64,000 nt of DNA, from assembly GCF_900104685.1 (NCBI RefSeq), contig NZ_LT629755.1:1116001-1180000 (forward strand), read 5' to 3'. Positions 1 to 13,599 of the stretch are shown here, one piece after another. A program made the translations under genes and the position numbers. The notes beneath the pieces were generated by a model. It did no database searches. It was not told the DNA's origin and saw nothing but the letters and a program-made list of their open reading frames with translations. Every line of letters starts with the position of its first letter. The first letter of the stretch is position 1. Source of the stretch: Agromyces flavus (GTDB taxonomy: Bacteria > Actinomycetota > Actinomycetes > Actinomycetales > Microbacteriaceae).

Positions 1-782
1 CGACCGATCCGAACCTGCAGAACATCCCCGTCCGCACCGAGGAGGGGCGACGCATCCGTGCGGCCTTCACCTACGGCACCGAGTACGCCGAGCTGCTGAC
101 CGCCGACTACTCGCAGATCGAGATGCGGATCATGGCGCACCTCTCCCAGGACCCGGGTCTCATCGAGGCGTTCCACTCGGGTGAAGACCTGCACAGGTTC
201 GTCGGCGCGCGCATCTTCGACGTCGACCCGGCCGACGTGACCCCGCTCATGCGCACCAAGGTCAAGGCCATGTCGTACGGCCTCGCCTACGGACTCAGCG
301 CGTTCGGCCTCTCCAAGCAGCTCCGCATCGACCGCGCCGAGGCGACGCAGCTCATGAACGAGTACTTCGAGCGCTTCGGTGCGGTGCGCGACTACCTCCG
401 CGGCGTGGTCGGTCAGGCCCGGCTCGACGGGTACACCGAGACGATCTTCGGTCGCCGTCGACCGTTCCCCGACCTGAACAGCCCGAACCGCGTGCTGCGC
501 GAGAACGCCGAACGTGCCGCGCTCAACGCGCCCATCCAGGGTTCGGCCGCCGACATCATGAAGTTCGCGATGATCGGGGTCGAGCGCGAGCTGCGAGCTC
601 GCGAGCTGCGCTCGCGCATGCTCATGCAGGTGCACGACGAGCTCATCTTCGAGGTCGCGGCCGGCGAGGGCGACGAGGTCGAGGCGATCGTGCACGATCG
701 GATGTCGCACGCCGCCGACCTGCTCGTGCCGCTCGACGTGCAGGTCGGGCGTGGTCGCGACTGGGAGGACGCCGCGCACTGA
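1..782 (+). CDS. polA: DNA polymerase I, C-terminal part (5' end outside window)
   Basis: This is the polymerase palm and fingers of family A DNA polymerase I, used in Okazaki fragment maturation and repair synthesis. The reading frame enters at base 3, so the start lies upstream of the window. Motif A (DYSQIEMRIMAH) is at about 105-145. The O-helix motif follows as RTKVKAMSYGLAYG, and motif C as MQVHDELIFEV near 620-660. The O-helix has Tyr at the position that is Phe in E. coli Pol I. From family knowledge that residue lowers discrimination against dideoxynucleotides; Tyr is usual in actinobacterial enzymes. The gene ends in TGA 66 nt before the next gene. No terminator hairpin is obvious. 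The identity is secure from the motifs; nothing can be said about the exonuclease domains outside the window. Confidence 0.97.
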   Translation, partial: TDPNLQNIPVRTEEGRRIRAAFTYGTEYAELLTADYSQIEMRIMAHLSQDPGLIEAFHSGEDLHRFVGARIFDVDPADVTPLMRTKVKAMSYGLAYGLSAFGLSKQLRIDRAEATQLMNEYFERFGAVRDYLRGVVGQARLDGYTETIFGRRRPFPDLNSPNRVLRENAERAALNAPIQGSAADIMKFAMIGVERELRARELRSRMLMQVHDELIFEVAAGEGDEVEAIVHDRMSHAADLLVPLDVQVGRGRDWEDAAH

Positions 783-835
783 TCGCCGGCCGAGGCGAGG
801 AGTCCTCGCAGGTGCGGCTGCGACATCCGCTCGTC

Positions 836-841
836 TAGGCT
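836..841 (+). promoter_or_regulatory. -10 element TAGGCT of the DUF885 gene
   Basis: TAGGCT ends 7 nt before the ATG at 849, so the predicted transcript begins at or next to the start codon (leaderless). No convincing -35 is visible. The 13-mer GCGACATCCGCTC lies immediately upstream at 820-832. Confidence 0.55.
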
Positions 842-848
842 CGCCCGC

Positions 849-2513
849 ATGGCCACCGCAGTGCGCACGCCCACCGATGTCGACCGCGTCGCCGAGGACT
901 GGGTCGACACGATCGTCGGGCTCAACCCCATCGCCGGGACCTACATCGGGCGCACCGACCACGATCACCGCCTGCCCGACTTCTCGCCCGACGGGCACGC
1001 GGCGCGCATCGAGGCGAAGCGAGCGGCGCTGGCCGCGCTTCGCGCCGCCTCACCGGCCGACGACGTCGACCGGATCACCGTGGCCGACCTCGGCAGCGAA
1101 CTCGATCTCGACCTCGAGAGCGACGCCGCCGAGCTGCACCTGCGCGACCTCAACGTCATCGCGAGCCCGGCGCAGGACATCCGCGAGGTCTTCGACCTCA
1201 TGCCGACCGACGGCACGCCCGAGTGGGAGCGCATCGCCACGCGGCTCGGCGCCGTGCCGGGGGCCATCGACGGCTACATCGAGACGCTCCGCCTCGGCAT
1301 CCGCAGGGGCGTCGTGCCGGCGGTGCGGCAGGTCCGCGAGGTCGCCGTGCAGGCTCGGCGTCACGCCCGCCCGGACGGCTTCTTCCCCACGTTCGTCGCA
1401 GGTGCGGGGGAGCACACGGGCGAGGCGCTCCGGGGCGAGCTCGACCGGAGCGCGGGTGCCGCGGCATCCGCCTACGAGCGCCTGGCGGACTTCCTCGAGC
1501 GGGAGCTCGCTCCGAGCGCCGGCGACGCGGACGCCGTCGGCCGTGACGTGTACGCGCTCGAGTCCCGCCGGTTCCTCGGCGCGGTGATCGACCTCGACGA
1601 GACGTACGAGTGGGGCATCGAGGAGCTCGCCCGCATGGTCGCGGAACAGGAGGCCATCGCGCGGGAGATCCTGCCGGGTGTCTCCGTCGCCGAGGCCGTC
1701 GCGCACCTCGAGGCCGATCCCTCCCGCAAGCTGGTCGGCACCGATGCGCTGCAGCGCTGGATGCAGGAGACGAGCGACCGTGCCGTGGCCGAGCTCGGCG
1801 CCACCCAGTTCGACATCCCGCATGAGATCCGCACCCTCGAGTGCCTGATCGCGCCCACGCAGGAGGGCGGCATCTACTACACCGGTCCCAGCGACGACTT
1901 CTCGCGCCCCGGCCGCATGTGGTGGTCCGTGCCCGAGGGCGTCACCGAGTTCGACACGTGGCGCGAGAAGACGACCGTCTACCACGAGGGCGTGCCGGGC
2001 CACCACCTGCAGATCGGCCAGGCGGTCGTCAATCGCGGGCTCCTGAACACCTGGCGGCGGCAGCTCGCGGGCACGTCGGGGCACGCGGAGGGCTGGGCGC
2101 TCTACGCCGAGCGGCTCATGGAGGAGCTCGGCTACCTCGACGACCCCGCCGACCGGCTCGGCATGCTCGACGGGCAGCGGATGCGCGCGGCCCGCGTCGT
2201 GCTCGACATCGGCGTGCACCTCGGCAAGTCGCGACCCGACGGCCAGGGCGCCTGGACGGGGGAGTACGCGTTCGAGTTCATGGGCGCGAACGTGAACATG
2301 CCGCCCGAGTTCGTCCGCTTCGAGGTGCATCGCTACCTCGGCTGGCCGGGCCAGGCGCCGTCCTACAAGGTCGGCCAGCGGATCTGGGAACAGCTTCGCG
2401 AGGACGTGCGGCGACGCGAGGGCGACGGATTCGACATCCGCTCCTTCCACTCACGGGCACTCGCCCTCGGAGGCGTCGGACTCGACACGCTTCGCCGGGC
2501 GTTGGCCGGCTGA
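849..2513 (+). CDS. DUF885 family protein (putative metallopeptidase-like)
   Basis: This 554-residue protein belongs to the DUF885 family, whose function is poorly defined. A motif HEGVPGHHLQ at about residues 379-388 resembles the HExxxGH zinc site of the family, which suggests a peptidase or carboxypeptidase-like hydrolase (inference). No signal peptide or membrane segment is visible at the N-terminus (MATAVRTPTDVDRV), so it is probably cytoplasmic. The ATG at 849 is chosen because a TAGGCT -10 element lies 7 nt upstream, predicting a leaderless mRNA. The gene stands alone between polA and rpsA. Substrate and physiological role cannot be read from the sequence. Confidence 0.85.
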   Translation: MATAVRTPTDVDRVAEDWVDTIVGLNPIAGTYIGRTDHDHRLPDFSPDGHAARIEAKRAALAALRAASPADDVDRITVADLGSELDLDLESDAAELHLRDLNVIASPAQDIREVFDLMPTDGTPEWERIATRLGAVPGAIDGYIETLRLGIRRGVVPAVRQVREVAVQARRHARPDGFFPTFVAGAGEHTGEALRGELDRSAGAAASAYERLADFLERELAPSAGDADAVGRDVYALESRRFLGAVIDLDETYEWGIEELARMVAEQEAIAREILPGVSVAEAVAHLEADPSRKLVGTDALQRWMQETSDRAVAELGATQFDIPHEIRTLECLIAPTQEGGIYYTGPSDDFSRPGRMWWSVPEGVTEFDTWREKTTVYHEGVPGHHLQIGQAVVNRGLLNTWRRQLAGTSGHAEGWALYAERLMEELGYLDDPADRLGMLDGQRMRAARVVLDIGVHLGKSRPDGQGAWTGEYAFEFMGANVNMPPEFVRFEVHRYLGWPGQAPSYKVGQRIWEQLREDVRRREGDGFDIRSFHSRALALGGVGLDTLRRALAG

Positions 2514-2522
2514 GGGGCGTGG

Positions 2523-2552
2523 TTGCCGCCGAACGGGCGTTGAGGCTAGGAT
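2523..2552 (+). promoter_or_regulatory. rpsA promoter
   Basis: TTGCCG at 2523-2528 and TAGGAT at 2547-2552 are separated by 18 nt. They predict transcription from about 2559 and a leader of roughly 100 nt before the rpsA ATG. A small GTCAC/GTGAC hairpin sits at the predicted 5' end (2558-2571). Confidence 0.45.
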
Positions 2553-2585
2553 GGAGCGTCACTCGTGTGACATCCATGTCCGCCT

Positions 2586-2634
2586 GCCCGCCGCGGTCCT
2601 ACAACACGCTCTTTCCGCGACGGGCCTGATTTTG
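2586..2634 (+). promoter_or_regulatory. rpsA leader hairpin followed by a T-run
   Basis: Left arm 2586-2596 pairs with right arm 2615-2625: two 5-bp blocks with one C/A mismatch and an 18-nt loop. CTGATTTTG follows. The layout resembles an attenuator or a protein-binding leader. S1 controls its own mRNA in E. coli, so autoregulation is possible here, but this is inference. Confidence 0.35.
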
Positions 2635-2656
2635 TCCATAACGGAGCATCCACTAC

Positions 2657-4105
2657 ATGACAACCGCAACGACCAAGGCGCCCAAGCAGGTCGCGATCAA
2701 CGACATCGGATCTGCTGACGATTTCCTCGCCGCGGTCGAGAAGACGCTCAAGTTCTTCAACGACGGCGACCTGATCGAGGGCACCGTCGTGAAGATCGAC
2801 CGCGACGAGGTCCTCCTCGACGTCGGCTACAAGACCGAGGGTGTCATCCCCTCACGCGAACTTTCCATCAAGCACGACGTCGACCCCAGCGAGGTCGTCA
2901 ACGTCGGCGACACCGTCGAGGCCCTCGTCCTCCAGAAGGAGGACAAGGAAGGCCGTCTGATCCTGTCCAAGAAGCGCGCGCAGTACGAGCGCGCGTGGGG
3001 CGACGTGGAGAAGATCAAGGAGAACGACGGCGTCGTCACCGGCTCGGTCATCGAGGTCGTCAAGGGCGGCCTCATCGTCGACATCGGCCTGCGCGGCTTC
3101 CTTCCCGCGTCGCTCATCGAGCTCCGCCGAGTCCGCGACCTCACGCCGTACCTCGGCCAGGAGATCGAGGCGAAGATCCTCGAGCTCGACAAGAACCGCA
3201 ACAACGTCGTGCTCTCGCGCCGTGCGCTGCTCGAGCAGACCCAGTCGGAGTCGCGCTCGACCTTCCTGCAGAACCTCCACCCGGGACAGATCCGCAAGGG
3301 CGTCATCTCGTCGATCGTCAACTTCGGTGCGTTCGTCGACCTCGGTGGCGTCGACGGCCTCGTCCACGTCTCCGAGCTCTCGTGGAAGCACATCGAGCAC
3401 GCGTCCGAGGTCGTCGAGGTCGGCCAGGAGGTCACCGTCGAGGTGCTCTCCGTCGAGCTCGACCGCGAGCGCGTCTCGCTGTCGCTCAAGGCGACCCAGG
3501 AGGACCCGTGGCAGGTCTTCGCGCGCACGCACGCGATCGGCCAGGTCACCCCGGGCAAGGTCACGAAGCTCGTGCCGTTCGGCGCGTTCGTCCGCGTGGC
3601 CGACGGCATCGAGGGCCTCGTGCACATCTCCGAGCTGTCGGGTCGTCACGTCGAGCTCGCCGAGCAGGTCGTGTCGGTCGGCGAGGAGGTCTTCGTCAAG
3701 GTCATCGACATCGACCTCGAGCGTCGCCGCATCTCGCTCTCGCTCAAGCAGGCCAACGAGGGCGTCGACCCCGAGGGCACCGAGTTCGACCCGGCGCTCT
3801 ACGGCATGCTCACCGAGTACGACGAGCAGGGCAACTACAAGTACCCCGAGGGCTTCGACCCCGAGACCAACGAGTGGCGCGAGGGCTTCGAGGCCCAGCG
3901 CGAGAAGTGGGAGCAGGAGTACGCTGCCGCCCAGGCTCGCTGGGAGGCGCACAAGAAGCAGGTCGCGTCGTCGCTCGCGGCCCAGGCTTCGGACGACTCG
4001 TTCTCGTCGGGCACCTCGTCGTACACGAGCGAGTCCTCGTCGGGCGGCACGCTCGCCGACGACGCGTCGCTCGCGGCACTGCGCGAGAAGCTCTCGAGCA
4101 ACTAG
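2657..4105 (+). CDS. rpsA: 30S ribosomal protein S1
   Basis: Ribosomal protein S1 binds mRNA during initiation. The 482-residue product carries four S1 OB-fold repeats (about residues 35-105, 120-185, 205-275 and 290-360). They are recognisable by the DVGYKTEGVIP, DIGLRGFLPASL, NFGAFVDLGGVDGLVH and PFGAFVRVADGIEGLVH strands. Four rather than six repeats is normal for Actinobacteria. The C-terminal tail after residue 400 is charged, then Ser-rich and probably disordered. The ATG at 2657 gives the usual N-terminus. The gene has its own promoter and leader and is followed by a strong hairpin, so it is monocistronic. Codon use is extremely biased to C/G-ending codons, as expected for a highly expressed gene. 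Confidence 0.97.
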   Translation: MTTATTKAPKQVAINDIGSADDFLAAVEKTLKFFNDGDLIEGTVVKIDRDEVLLDVGYKTEGVIPSRELSIKHDVDPSEVVNVGDTVEALVLQKEDKEGRLILSKKRAQYERAWGDVEKIKENDGVVTGSVIEVVKGGLIVDIGLRGFLPASLIELRRVRDLTPYLGQEIEAKILELDKNRNNVVLSRRALLEQTQSESRSTFLQNLHPGQIRKGVISSIVNFGAFVDLGGVDGLVHVSELSWKHIEHASEVVEVGQEVTVEVLSVELDRERVSLSLKATQEDPWQVFARTHAIGQVTPGKVTKLVPFGAFVRVADGIEGLVHISELSGRHVELAEQVVSVGEEVFVKVIDIDLERRRISLSLKQANEGVDPEGTEFDPALYGMLTEYDEQGNYKYPEGFDPETNEWREGFEAQREKWEQEYAAAQARWEAHKKQVASSLAAQASDDSFSSGTSSYTSESSSGGTLADDASLAALREKLSSN

Positions 4106-4123
4106 CAAGCCCGAACGCACCAC

Positions 4124-4155
4124 GGAAGGCCGGTCCCGCAGGGGGCCGGCCTTCC
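4124..4155 (+). terminator. rpsA terminator hairpin
   Basis: GGAAGGCCGG at 4124-4133 pairs perfectly with CCGGCCTTCC at 4146-4155 across a 12-nt loop, 18 nt after the rpsA stop. There is no T-tract, which is common in very GC-rich actinobacteria. Confidence 0.7.
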
Positions 4156-4243
4156 GGCGTCTGCGGCGGAGCCCAGACGCCGGGCGTCCATCGTACCGGT
4201 GCCGCTACGCCTGCCGGAGCGGGTGGGCGGGGCGGTCACCGCG

Positions 4244-4852
4244 TCAGGATCCGGGCGCGGCGACATCCGTTCCGGCTCGCCGTCGCCGCCGACGACGGAC
4301 GACCACCACGACCAGCCCGATCATGACCCCGAGCGCGATCACGATCAGCACCGGGACGAGGATCGCGAGGAACGACAGCAGCACGCTGCCCACGTCTTCC
4401 ACGGTGCTCACGACCGGCGCGCCCACGCCGGCCGTCGAGGCGTTCACCACCGGACGCACTCCGGCCTTGGCCAGGTGCACGCCGAGCGCGAGCACGACCC
4501 CGACGGCCACCGGGATCCAATCGGGCGAGGTGAAGAACGCCTCGGGATCGGTGACCGCGACCGTCGACGCACCCACGCCCGAGCCGAACGCGAGTCCGCC
4601 CGCGGTCGGCCGCACGACCGTCTGGACGATGTCGTTGAGCGAGTCGAGCCCCGGGACCTTGTCGGCGACGACCTCGACGATGAGGAGCACCACGAGGACC
4701 AGCAGCACCCACTCGTTCGCGAGCCACTCCCAGCCCACGGGCAGGTCGACGAGATCGGTGAAGCGATCGAGCGCGCCCAGGACGAGCAGCGGAATCCACG
4801 CGTTGAGGCCGGCGGCGAGCGCCAGGCCTGATGCGGTGAGGACTTCGAGCAC
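4244..4852 (-). CDS. DUF4126 family membrane protein
   Basis: A 202-residue hydrophobic protein of the DUF4126 type, function unknown. It opens with LEVLTASGLALAAGLNAWIPLLVLG and has about four to five predicted membrane segments (near residues 5-27, 47-66, 112-130 and 155-188). A basic tail contains a run of Arg after about residue 188. The GTG start at 4852 is supported by a full AGGAGG Shine-Dalgarno ending 4 nt upstream. It is divergent from coaE across 53 bp, so the promoters must overlap or be very compact. The polybasic end suggests the C-terminus is cytoplasmic (positive-inside rule). No substrate or partner can be inferred. Confidence 0.85.
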   Translation of the reverse strand: MLEVLTASGLALAAGLNAWIPLLVLGALDRFTDLVDLPVGWEWLANEWVLLVLVVLLIVEVVADKVPGLDSLNDIVQTVVRPTAGGLAFGSGVGASTVAVTDPEAFFTSPDWIPVAVGVVLALGVHLAKAGVRPVVNASTAGVGAPVVSTVEDVGSVLLSFLAILVPVLIVIALGVMIGLVVVVVRRRRRRRAGTDVAAPGS

Positions 4853-4892
4853 GTCGCCTCCTGACGGTTCGAAGTCGAGTGTGGCACACGGA

Positions 4893-4898
4893 TAGGGT
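4893..4898 (+). promoter_or_regulatory. -10 element TAGGGT of coaE
   Basis: TAGGGT ends 7 nt before the GTG at 4906, which predicts a leaderless coaE mRNA. The overlapping GGGTGGGAG could alternatively be read as a ribosome binding site, so both readings select the same start. Confidence 0.45.
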
Positions 4899-4905
4899 GG
4901 GAGAC

Positions 4906-5523
4906 GTGTACCTGATCGGCCTCACCGGGGGGATCGCCTCCGGAAAGTCCACCGTCGCCCGCCGCCTCGTCGAGCACGGTGCGATCCACCTCGATGCCGA
5001 CCAGCTCGCGCGGCGTGTCGTCGAACCCGGCAGCGCCTGCCTCGACGCCATCATGCGCGAGTTCGGCGAGGGCGTCGTGACCCATGACGGCATGCTCGAC
5101 CGGCAGAAGCTGGGCGAGATCGTCTTCCGCGAGGAAGGTGCGCGTGCGCGCCTCAACGCGATCGTCCACCCCGCGGTCCGCGAGCTCTCCGGTCGGCTCA
5201 TCGCGAAGGCCGAGCAGGAGGACCCGAACGCGGTCGTGGTCTACGACGTGCCGCTGCTCGTCGAAGCGCAGGTCGACCACCCGTTCGACCTCATCGTCGT
5301 CACGAGCGCACCCAAGCGCACGCAGGTCGAGCGCCTCGTCCGGGAGCGCGGGCTCGACCCGATCCAGGCCGAGGCGCGCGTCGACGCGCAGGTCAGCGAC
5401 GCCGATCGTCGCGCCGTCGCCGACGTGGTGATCGACACCGGCGGTTCGCTCGCGCACACCATGAGCCAGGCCGACGACCTCTGGGTCCGCATCGATCGCG
5501 AGCGCCGGGCGAAGCGAGCGTAG
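4906..5523 (+). CDS. coaE: dephospho-CoA kinase
   Basis: CoaE carries out the last step of coenzyme A synthesis, phosphorylating the 3'-hydroxyl of dephospho-CoA with ATP in the cytoplasm. The P-loop [12 protein letters not shown] is at residues 5-16. It is followed by the CoaE-typical [15 protein letters not shown] and the lid region [11 protein letters not shown]. The length is 205 residues, normal for the family. A GTG at 4879 is also in frame, but it would add nine non-conserved residues and sits upstream of the -10 element. The GTG at 4906 gives the standard VYLIGLTGG start. It is followed by uvrB on the same strand after 86 nt, with its own promoter. Confidence 0.95.
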   Translation: MYLIGLTGGIASGKSTVARRLVEHGAIHLDADQLARRVVEPGSACLDAIMREFGEGVVTHDGMLDRQKLGEIVFREEGARARLNAIVHPAVRELSGRLIAKAEQEDPNAVVVYDVPLLVEAQVDHPFDLIVVTSAPKRTQVERLVRERGLDPIQAEARVDAQVSDADRRAVADVVIDTGGSLAHTMSQADDLWVRIDRERRAKRA

Positions 5524-5596
5524 GGTCCGGATGGCGCGGGGCGGCGCCGTCCGCTTCGCTGTCGGCGTACCCGGGCCGCGTGTCGGAGGGCCGACC

Positions 5597-5602
5597 TAGA
5601 CT
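5597..5602 (+). promoter_or_regulatory. -10 element TAGACT of uvrB
   Basis: TAGACT lies 7 nt before the uvrB ATG at 5610, the leaderless arrangement seen throughout the window. No LexA-type box was found here, unlike at uvrA. Confidence 0.55.
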
Positions 5603-5609
5603 CGAATCC

Positions 5610-7673
<2,064 letters not shown>

Positions 7674-7709
7674 GTCCGGCGAGGGAGCCGGAGGCCGATG
7701 AGCCGAGAA

Positions 7710-7725
7710 TCGAACGTGTGTTCGC
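7710..7725 (+). promoter_or_regulatory. LexA-type SOS box upstream of uvrA
   Basis: TCGAACGTGTGTTCGC matches the actinobacterial and Gram-positive LexA consensus TCGAAC-N4-GTTCGA at 11 of 12 fixed positions. It lies 44 nt upstream of the uvrA -10 element, so LexA repression and DNA-damage induction of uvrA are likely. Confidence 0.65.
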
Positions 7726-7768
7726 TCTCAGCGCGTGCGATCCGGGCGGGAGTGTCGGAGGCGGTTCG

Positions 7769-7774
7769 TACACT
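7769..7774 (+). promoter_or_regulatory. -10 element TACACT of uvrA
   Basis: TACACT ends 6 nt before the GTG at 7781, predicting a leaderless transcript. It helps choose this start over an in-frame GTG at 7718, which falls inside the SOS box. Confidence 0.5.
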
Positions 7775-7780
7775 CGTAGG

Positions 7781-10672
<2,892 letters not shown>

Positions 10673-10677
10673 CGAGG

Positions 10678-12630
10678 ATGAGCACGGCACGATCGAGGAA
10701 CGAGGGCGTCCCGTACCGCCCGCGGCCGGGGGAGATCCCGACCCGCCCGGGCGTCTACCGATTCCGTGACGCCGACGGGCGCGTGCTCTACGTCGGCAAG
10801 GCGAAGAACCTGCGCGCGAGGCTGTCGAACTACTTCGCACCGCTGTACAGCCTGCACGAGCGCACCCGGCGCATGGTGCTCAGCGCGGCGTCGGTGGAAT
10901 GGACGGTGGTCGCGAGCGACGTCGAGGCCCTCAACCTCGAGATCACGTGGATCAACGAGCTGAAACCGCCGTTCAACGTGCGATTCAAGGACGACAAGTC
11001 CTACCCCTACCTCGTGGTGACCCTCGCCGACGAGGCGCCGCGGGCGATGGTCTCTCGCAAGCGCGGCATCCCGGGTGCGCGGTACTTCGGCCCCTACCCG
11101 AAGATGTGGGCCGTCACCGACATGCTCGAGATCCTCATCAAGCTGTTCCCGATCCGCACGTGCAAGGACAGCGACTACCGGCGCGCGATGGCGACCGGCA
11201 AGCCGTGCTTCGCCGGCCAGATCGGCCGGTGCTTCGGGCCGTGCTCGGGCAAGGTCACCATCGACGAGCACCGGGCGAACGTCGATCGGTTCGTCGCGTT
11301 CATGCAGAACCAGGATCCCCGCATCATGCGCGACCTCGAGCGCGAGATGCGCGCCTCGGCGGCCGAGCAGGACTACGAGACCGCGGCCCGCAAGCGCGAC
11401 CAGCTGCAGGCCGCGACGGCGTTCTTCGAGAAGAGCGCGGTCGTCCTCGGCGACCGGGTCGACCTCGACGTGTTCGGCATCGAGCACGACGAACTCGCCG
11501 CCGCGGTGCACCTGTTCATGGTGCGCGGCGGGCGGATCCGAGGCGAGCGGTCGTGGACCGTCGACAAGGAGCTCGACGTGCCGTTCGGCGAGCTCGTCGG
11601 CTTCGTGGTCGAGAACGCGTACGGCGACGATGTCACACCGGCGCGCGAGGTGATCGTGCCCGAGCTGCCCGACGACGCCGAGGCGCTCGAGGCGTGGCTC
11701 ACCGGGCTCGCCGGCCGCAACGTCCGACTGCGCGTGGCGCAGCGCGGAGCGAAGGCCCAGCTGCTCGCGACCGCGACGCAGAACGCCAAGCAGGCCCTCA
11801 TGCTCTACAAGACCCGCCGCAGCGCCGACTTCACGACCCGTTCGCAGGCCCTGGAGGACATCCAGGAGGCCCTCGGCATGGCTGACGCGCCCCTGCGCAT
11901 CGAGTGCTTCGACGTGTCGCACCTGAGCGGAACGAACATCGTCGCCTCGATGGTCGTCTTCGAGGACGGGCTGGCGCGCAAGGACGAGTACCGCCGGTTC
12001 ACCATCCCCAACTCGACCGACGACACGGACTCCATCCACCAGGTGCTCACGCGCCGGCTCGCCTACCTCGCGAAGCCCTCCGAGGATCCGGCCGGCCGGG
12101 CGATGAGCCCCGATGCCGACGCAGGCGGGTCCGATGCGGCAGATGCCCCGGTGGCGCCCGAGCGCCGCAGGAAGTTCGCGTACCGACCCAACCTCCTCGT
12201 CGTCGACGGCGGCCAGCCGCAGGTCGCCGCCGCCGAGCGGGCGCTCCGTGAATCGGGCGTGCAGGGCATCTACCTCTGCGGCATCGCCAAGCGGCTCGAG
12301 GAGATCTGGACCCCCGAGTCCGACTTCCCGGTCATCCTGCCGCGCAACAGCGACGCACTGTTCCTCTTCCAGCGCGTCCGCGACGAGGCGCACCGGTTCG
12401 CCATCACGCACCAGCGCCAGCGCCGCAAGCGCGACATCGGCACCGTGCTCAGCGAGGTGCCGGGCCTCGGCCCGGCCCGCGTGAAGGCGCTCCTGAAGCA
12501 CTTCGGCTCGGTCGCGCGGCTCCGGGGCGCCGACGAGGGGGCGATCGCGGAAGTACCGGGCATCGGACCGGCCCTCGCGGGCGCCATCCGCACGCACCTG
12601 CACGATCAGGCCGGGTCCAGCGCCGACTAG
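10678..12630 (+). CDS. uvrC: excinuclease ABC subunit C
   Basis: UvrC makes both incisions in nucleotide excision repair. The 650-residue protein has an N-terminal GIY-YIG nuclease ([21 protein letters not shown], about residues 20-100). A UVR motif for UvrB contact is near residues 215-250 ([14 protein letters not shown]). An RNase H-like 3-prime nuclease core includes [12 protein letters not shown] and [12 protein letters not shown]. Tandem helix-hairpin-helix motifs end the protein ([30 protein letters not shown]). A 30-residue low-complexity insertion (about residues 460-495, [17 protein letters not shown]) sits in the nuclease core, a known variable loop. The ATG at 10678 is 5 nt past the uvrA stop, with GAGG just upstream. 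Its TAG stop is also part of the rapZ -10 hexamer. Confidence 0.97.
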   Translation: MSTARSRNEGVPYRPRPGEIPTRPGVYRFRDADGRVLYVGKAKNLRARLSNYFAPLYSLHERTRRMVLSAASVEWTVVASDVEALNLEITWINELKPPFNVRFKDDKSYPYLVVTLADEAPRAMVSRKRGIPGARYFGPYPKMWAVTDMLEILIKLFPIRTCKDSDYRRAMATGKPCFAGQIGRCFGPCSGKVTIDEHRANVDRFVAFMQNQDPRIMRDLEREMRASAAEQDYETAARKRDQLQAATAFFEKSAVVLGDRVDLDVFGIEHDELAAAVHLFMVRGGRIRGERSWTVDKELDVPFGELVGFVVENAYGDDVTPAREVIVPELPDDAEALEAWLTGLAGRNVRLRVAQRGAKAQLLATATQNAKQALMLYKTRRSADFTTRSQALEDIQEALGMADAPLRIECFDVSHLSGTNIVASMVVFEDGLARKDEYRRFTIPNSTDDTDSIHQVLTRRLAYLAKPSEDPAGRAMSPDADAGGSDAADAPVAPERRRKFAYRPNLLVVDGGQPQVAAAERALRESGVQGIYLCGIAKRLEEIWTPESDFPVILPRNSDALFLFQRVRDEAHRFAITHQRQRRKRDIGTVLSEVPGLGPARVKALLKHFGSVARLRGADEGAIAEVPGIGPALAGAIRTHLHDQAGSSAD

Positions 12631-12633
12631 GCT
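12628..12633 (+). promoter_or_regulatory. -10 element TAGGCT of rapZ, overlapping the uvrC stop
   Basis: TAGGCT begins with the TAG stop codon of uvrC. It predicts transcription from about 12641 and a 30-nt leader carrying GGAAGGG at 12654-12660 ahead of the rapZ ATG. Confidence 0.45.
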
Positions 12634-12672
12634 GGGTGGCCGGGGGAGTTGCAGGAAGGGAGCGCCGACACC

Positions 12673-13545
12673 ATGGGCGACGGCGACCGACAGGAGATGC
12701 TCATCGTCACGGGGATGTCCGGCGCGGGGCGCTCGACGGTCGCCGACGCGCTCGAGGACCTCGGCTGGTACGTGGTCGACAACCTCCCGCCGCAGATGCT
12801 TCGCCCGCTCGTCGAGCTCGTCGAGCGCGCCGGCGCGTCGCTGCCGCGCATCGCGGCGGTCGTCGACATCCGAGGCGGCGATTTCTTCTCCGAGTTCCGC
12901 GACATCGTGCAGGCGCTCCGCGCCGGCGTGAACGTGCGCGTGGTGTTCCTCGATGCCGCCGATGCCGTCCTGGTGCGCCGCTTCGAGTCCGTGCGGCGCC
13001 CGCACCCGCTGCAGGGCGACGGCACGCTGCTCGACGGCATCACGGCGGAACGCTCCCGCGTGGCGGGGGTCCGCGAGGCGAGCGACATCATCGTCGACAC
13101 GTCCGACCTCAACATCCACCAGCTCGCCAACCTCGTGACCGACACGTTCGCCGAGGCCGATCGCGCGGGCCTCCAGGTCGCCGTGCAGAGCTTCGGCTTC
13201 AAGTACGGCGTGCCGGCCGACGCCGACCTCGTCGCCGACGCGCGCTTCCTGCCCAATCCGTTCTGGCAGGATGAACTGCGGCCCCTCACCGGCGAGGACC
13301 AGAGGGTCAGCGACTACGTGCTCGACCAGCCGGGTGCCCGCGAGTTCCTCGACGCGTACGTCGAGGCGCTCCGCCCCGTGCTCGAGGGGTACCAGCGCGA
13401 GAACAAGCGCCACGCGATGATCGCGATCGGCTGCACCGGCGGCAAGCACCGCTCCGTCGCGATGGTGCGTGAGCTGGCCGCGCGACTCCGGAGCATCCCG
13501 GGGCTCGCGGTCAGCGTCAAGCACCGCGACCTCGGCCGCGAATGA
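12673..13545 (+). CDS. rapZ: RNase adapter / nucleotide-binding protein RapZ (YvcJ)
   Basis: RapZ-family P-loop protein. In E. coli it guides RNase E to glucosamine-6-phosphate synthase sRNAs and senses glucosamine-6-phosphate. Its role in Actinobacteria is less clear. The 290-residue product has a Walker [10 protein letters not shown] near residue 15, then [16 protein letters not shown] conserved C-terminal ligand-binding block reads [20 protein letters not shown] 12673 is chosen; a TTG at 12649 is also in frame, but the GGAAGGG ribosome binding site lies between them. It sits uvrC-rapZ-whiA as in many Actinobacteria, but the yvcK gene usually between rapZ and whiA is absent. Confidence 0.93.
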   Translation: MGDGDRQEMLIVTGMSGAGRSTVADALEDLGWYVVDNLPPQMLRPLVELVERAGASLPRIAAVVDIRGGDFFSEFRDIVQALRAGVNVRVVFLDAADAVLVRRFESVRRPHPLQGDGTLLDGITAERSRVAGVREASDIIVDTSDLNIHQLANLVTDTFAEADRAGLQVAVQSFGFKYGVPADADLVADARFLPNPFWQDELRPLTGEDQRVSDYVLDQPGAREFLDAYVEALRPVLEGYQRENKRHAMIAIGCTGGKHRSVAMVRELAARLRSIPGLAVSVKHRDLGRE

Positions 13546-13548
13546 CCC

Positions 13549-13565
13549 GGCGCCCGAGGGGCGCC
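13549..13565 (+). terminator. hairpin between rapZ and whiA
   Basis: GGCGCCC and GGGCGCC form a 7-bp stem with a 3-nt GAG loop, 3 nt after the rapZ stop. It is short and lacks a T-tract. It could be a weak terminator or an mRNA-stabilising hairpin between two co-transcribed genes. Confidence 0.35.
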
Positions 13566-13599
13566 CACGACGGATGACAGCGAGAGAGAGGACGACCAC

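Noticed and set aside
7718..7780. Upstream start of uvrA at GTG 7718
   Set aside because: It falls inside the LexA-type box and upstream of the -10 element.
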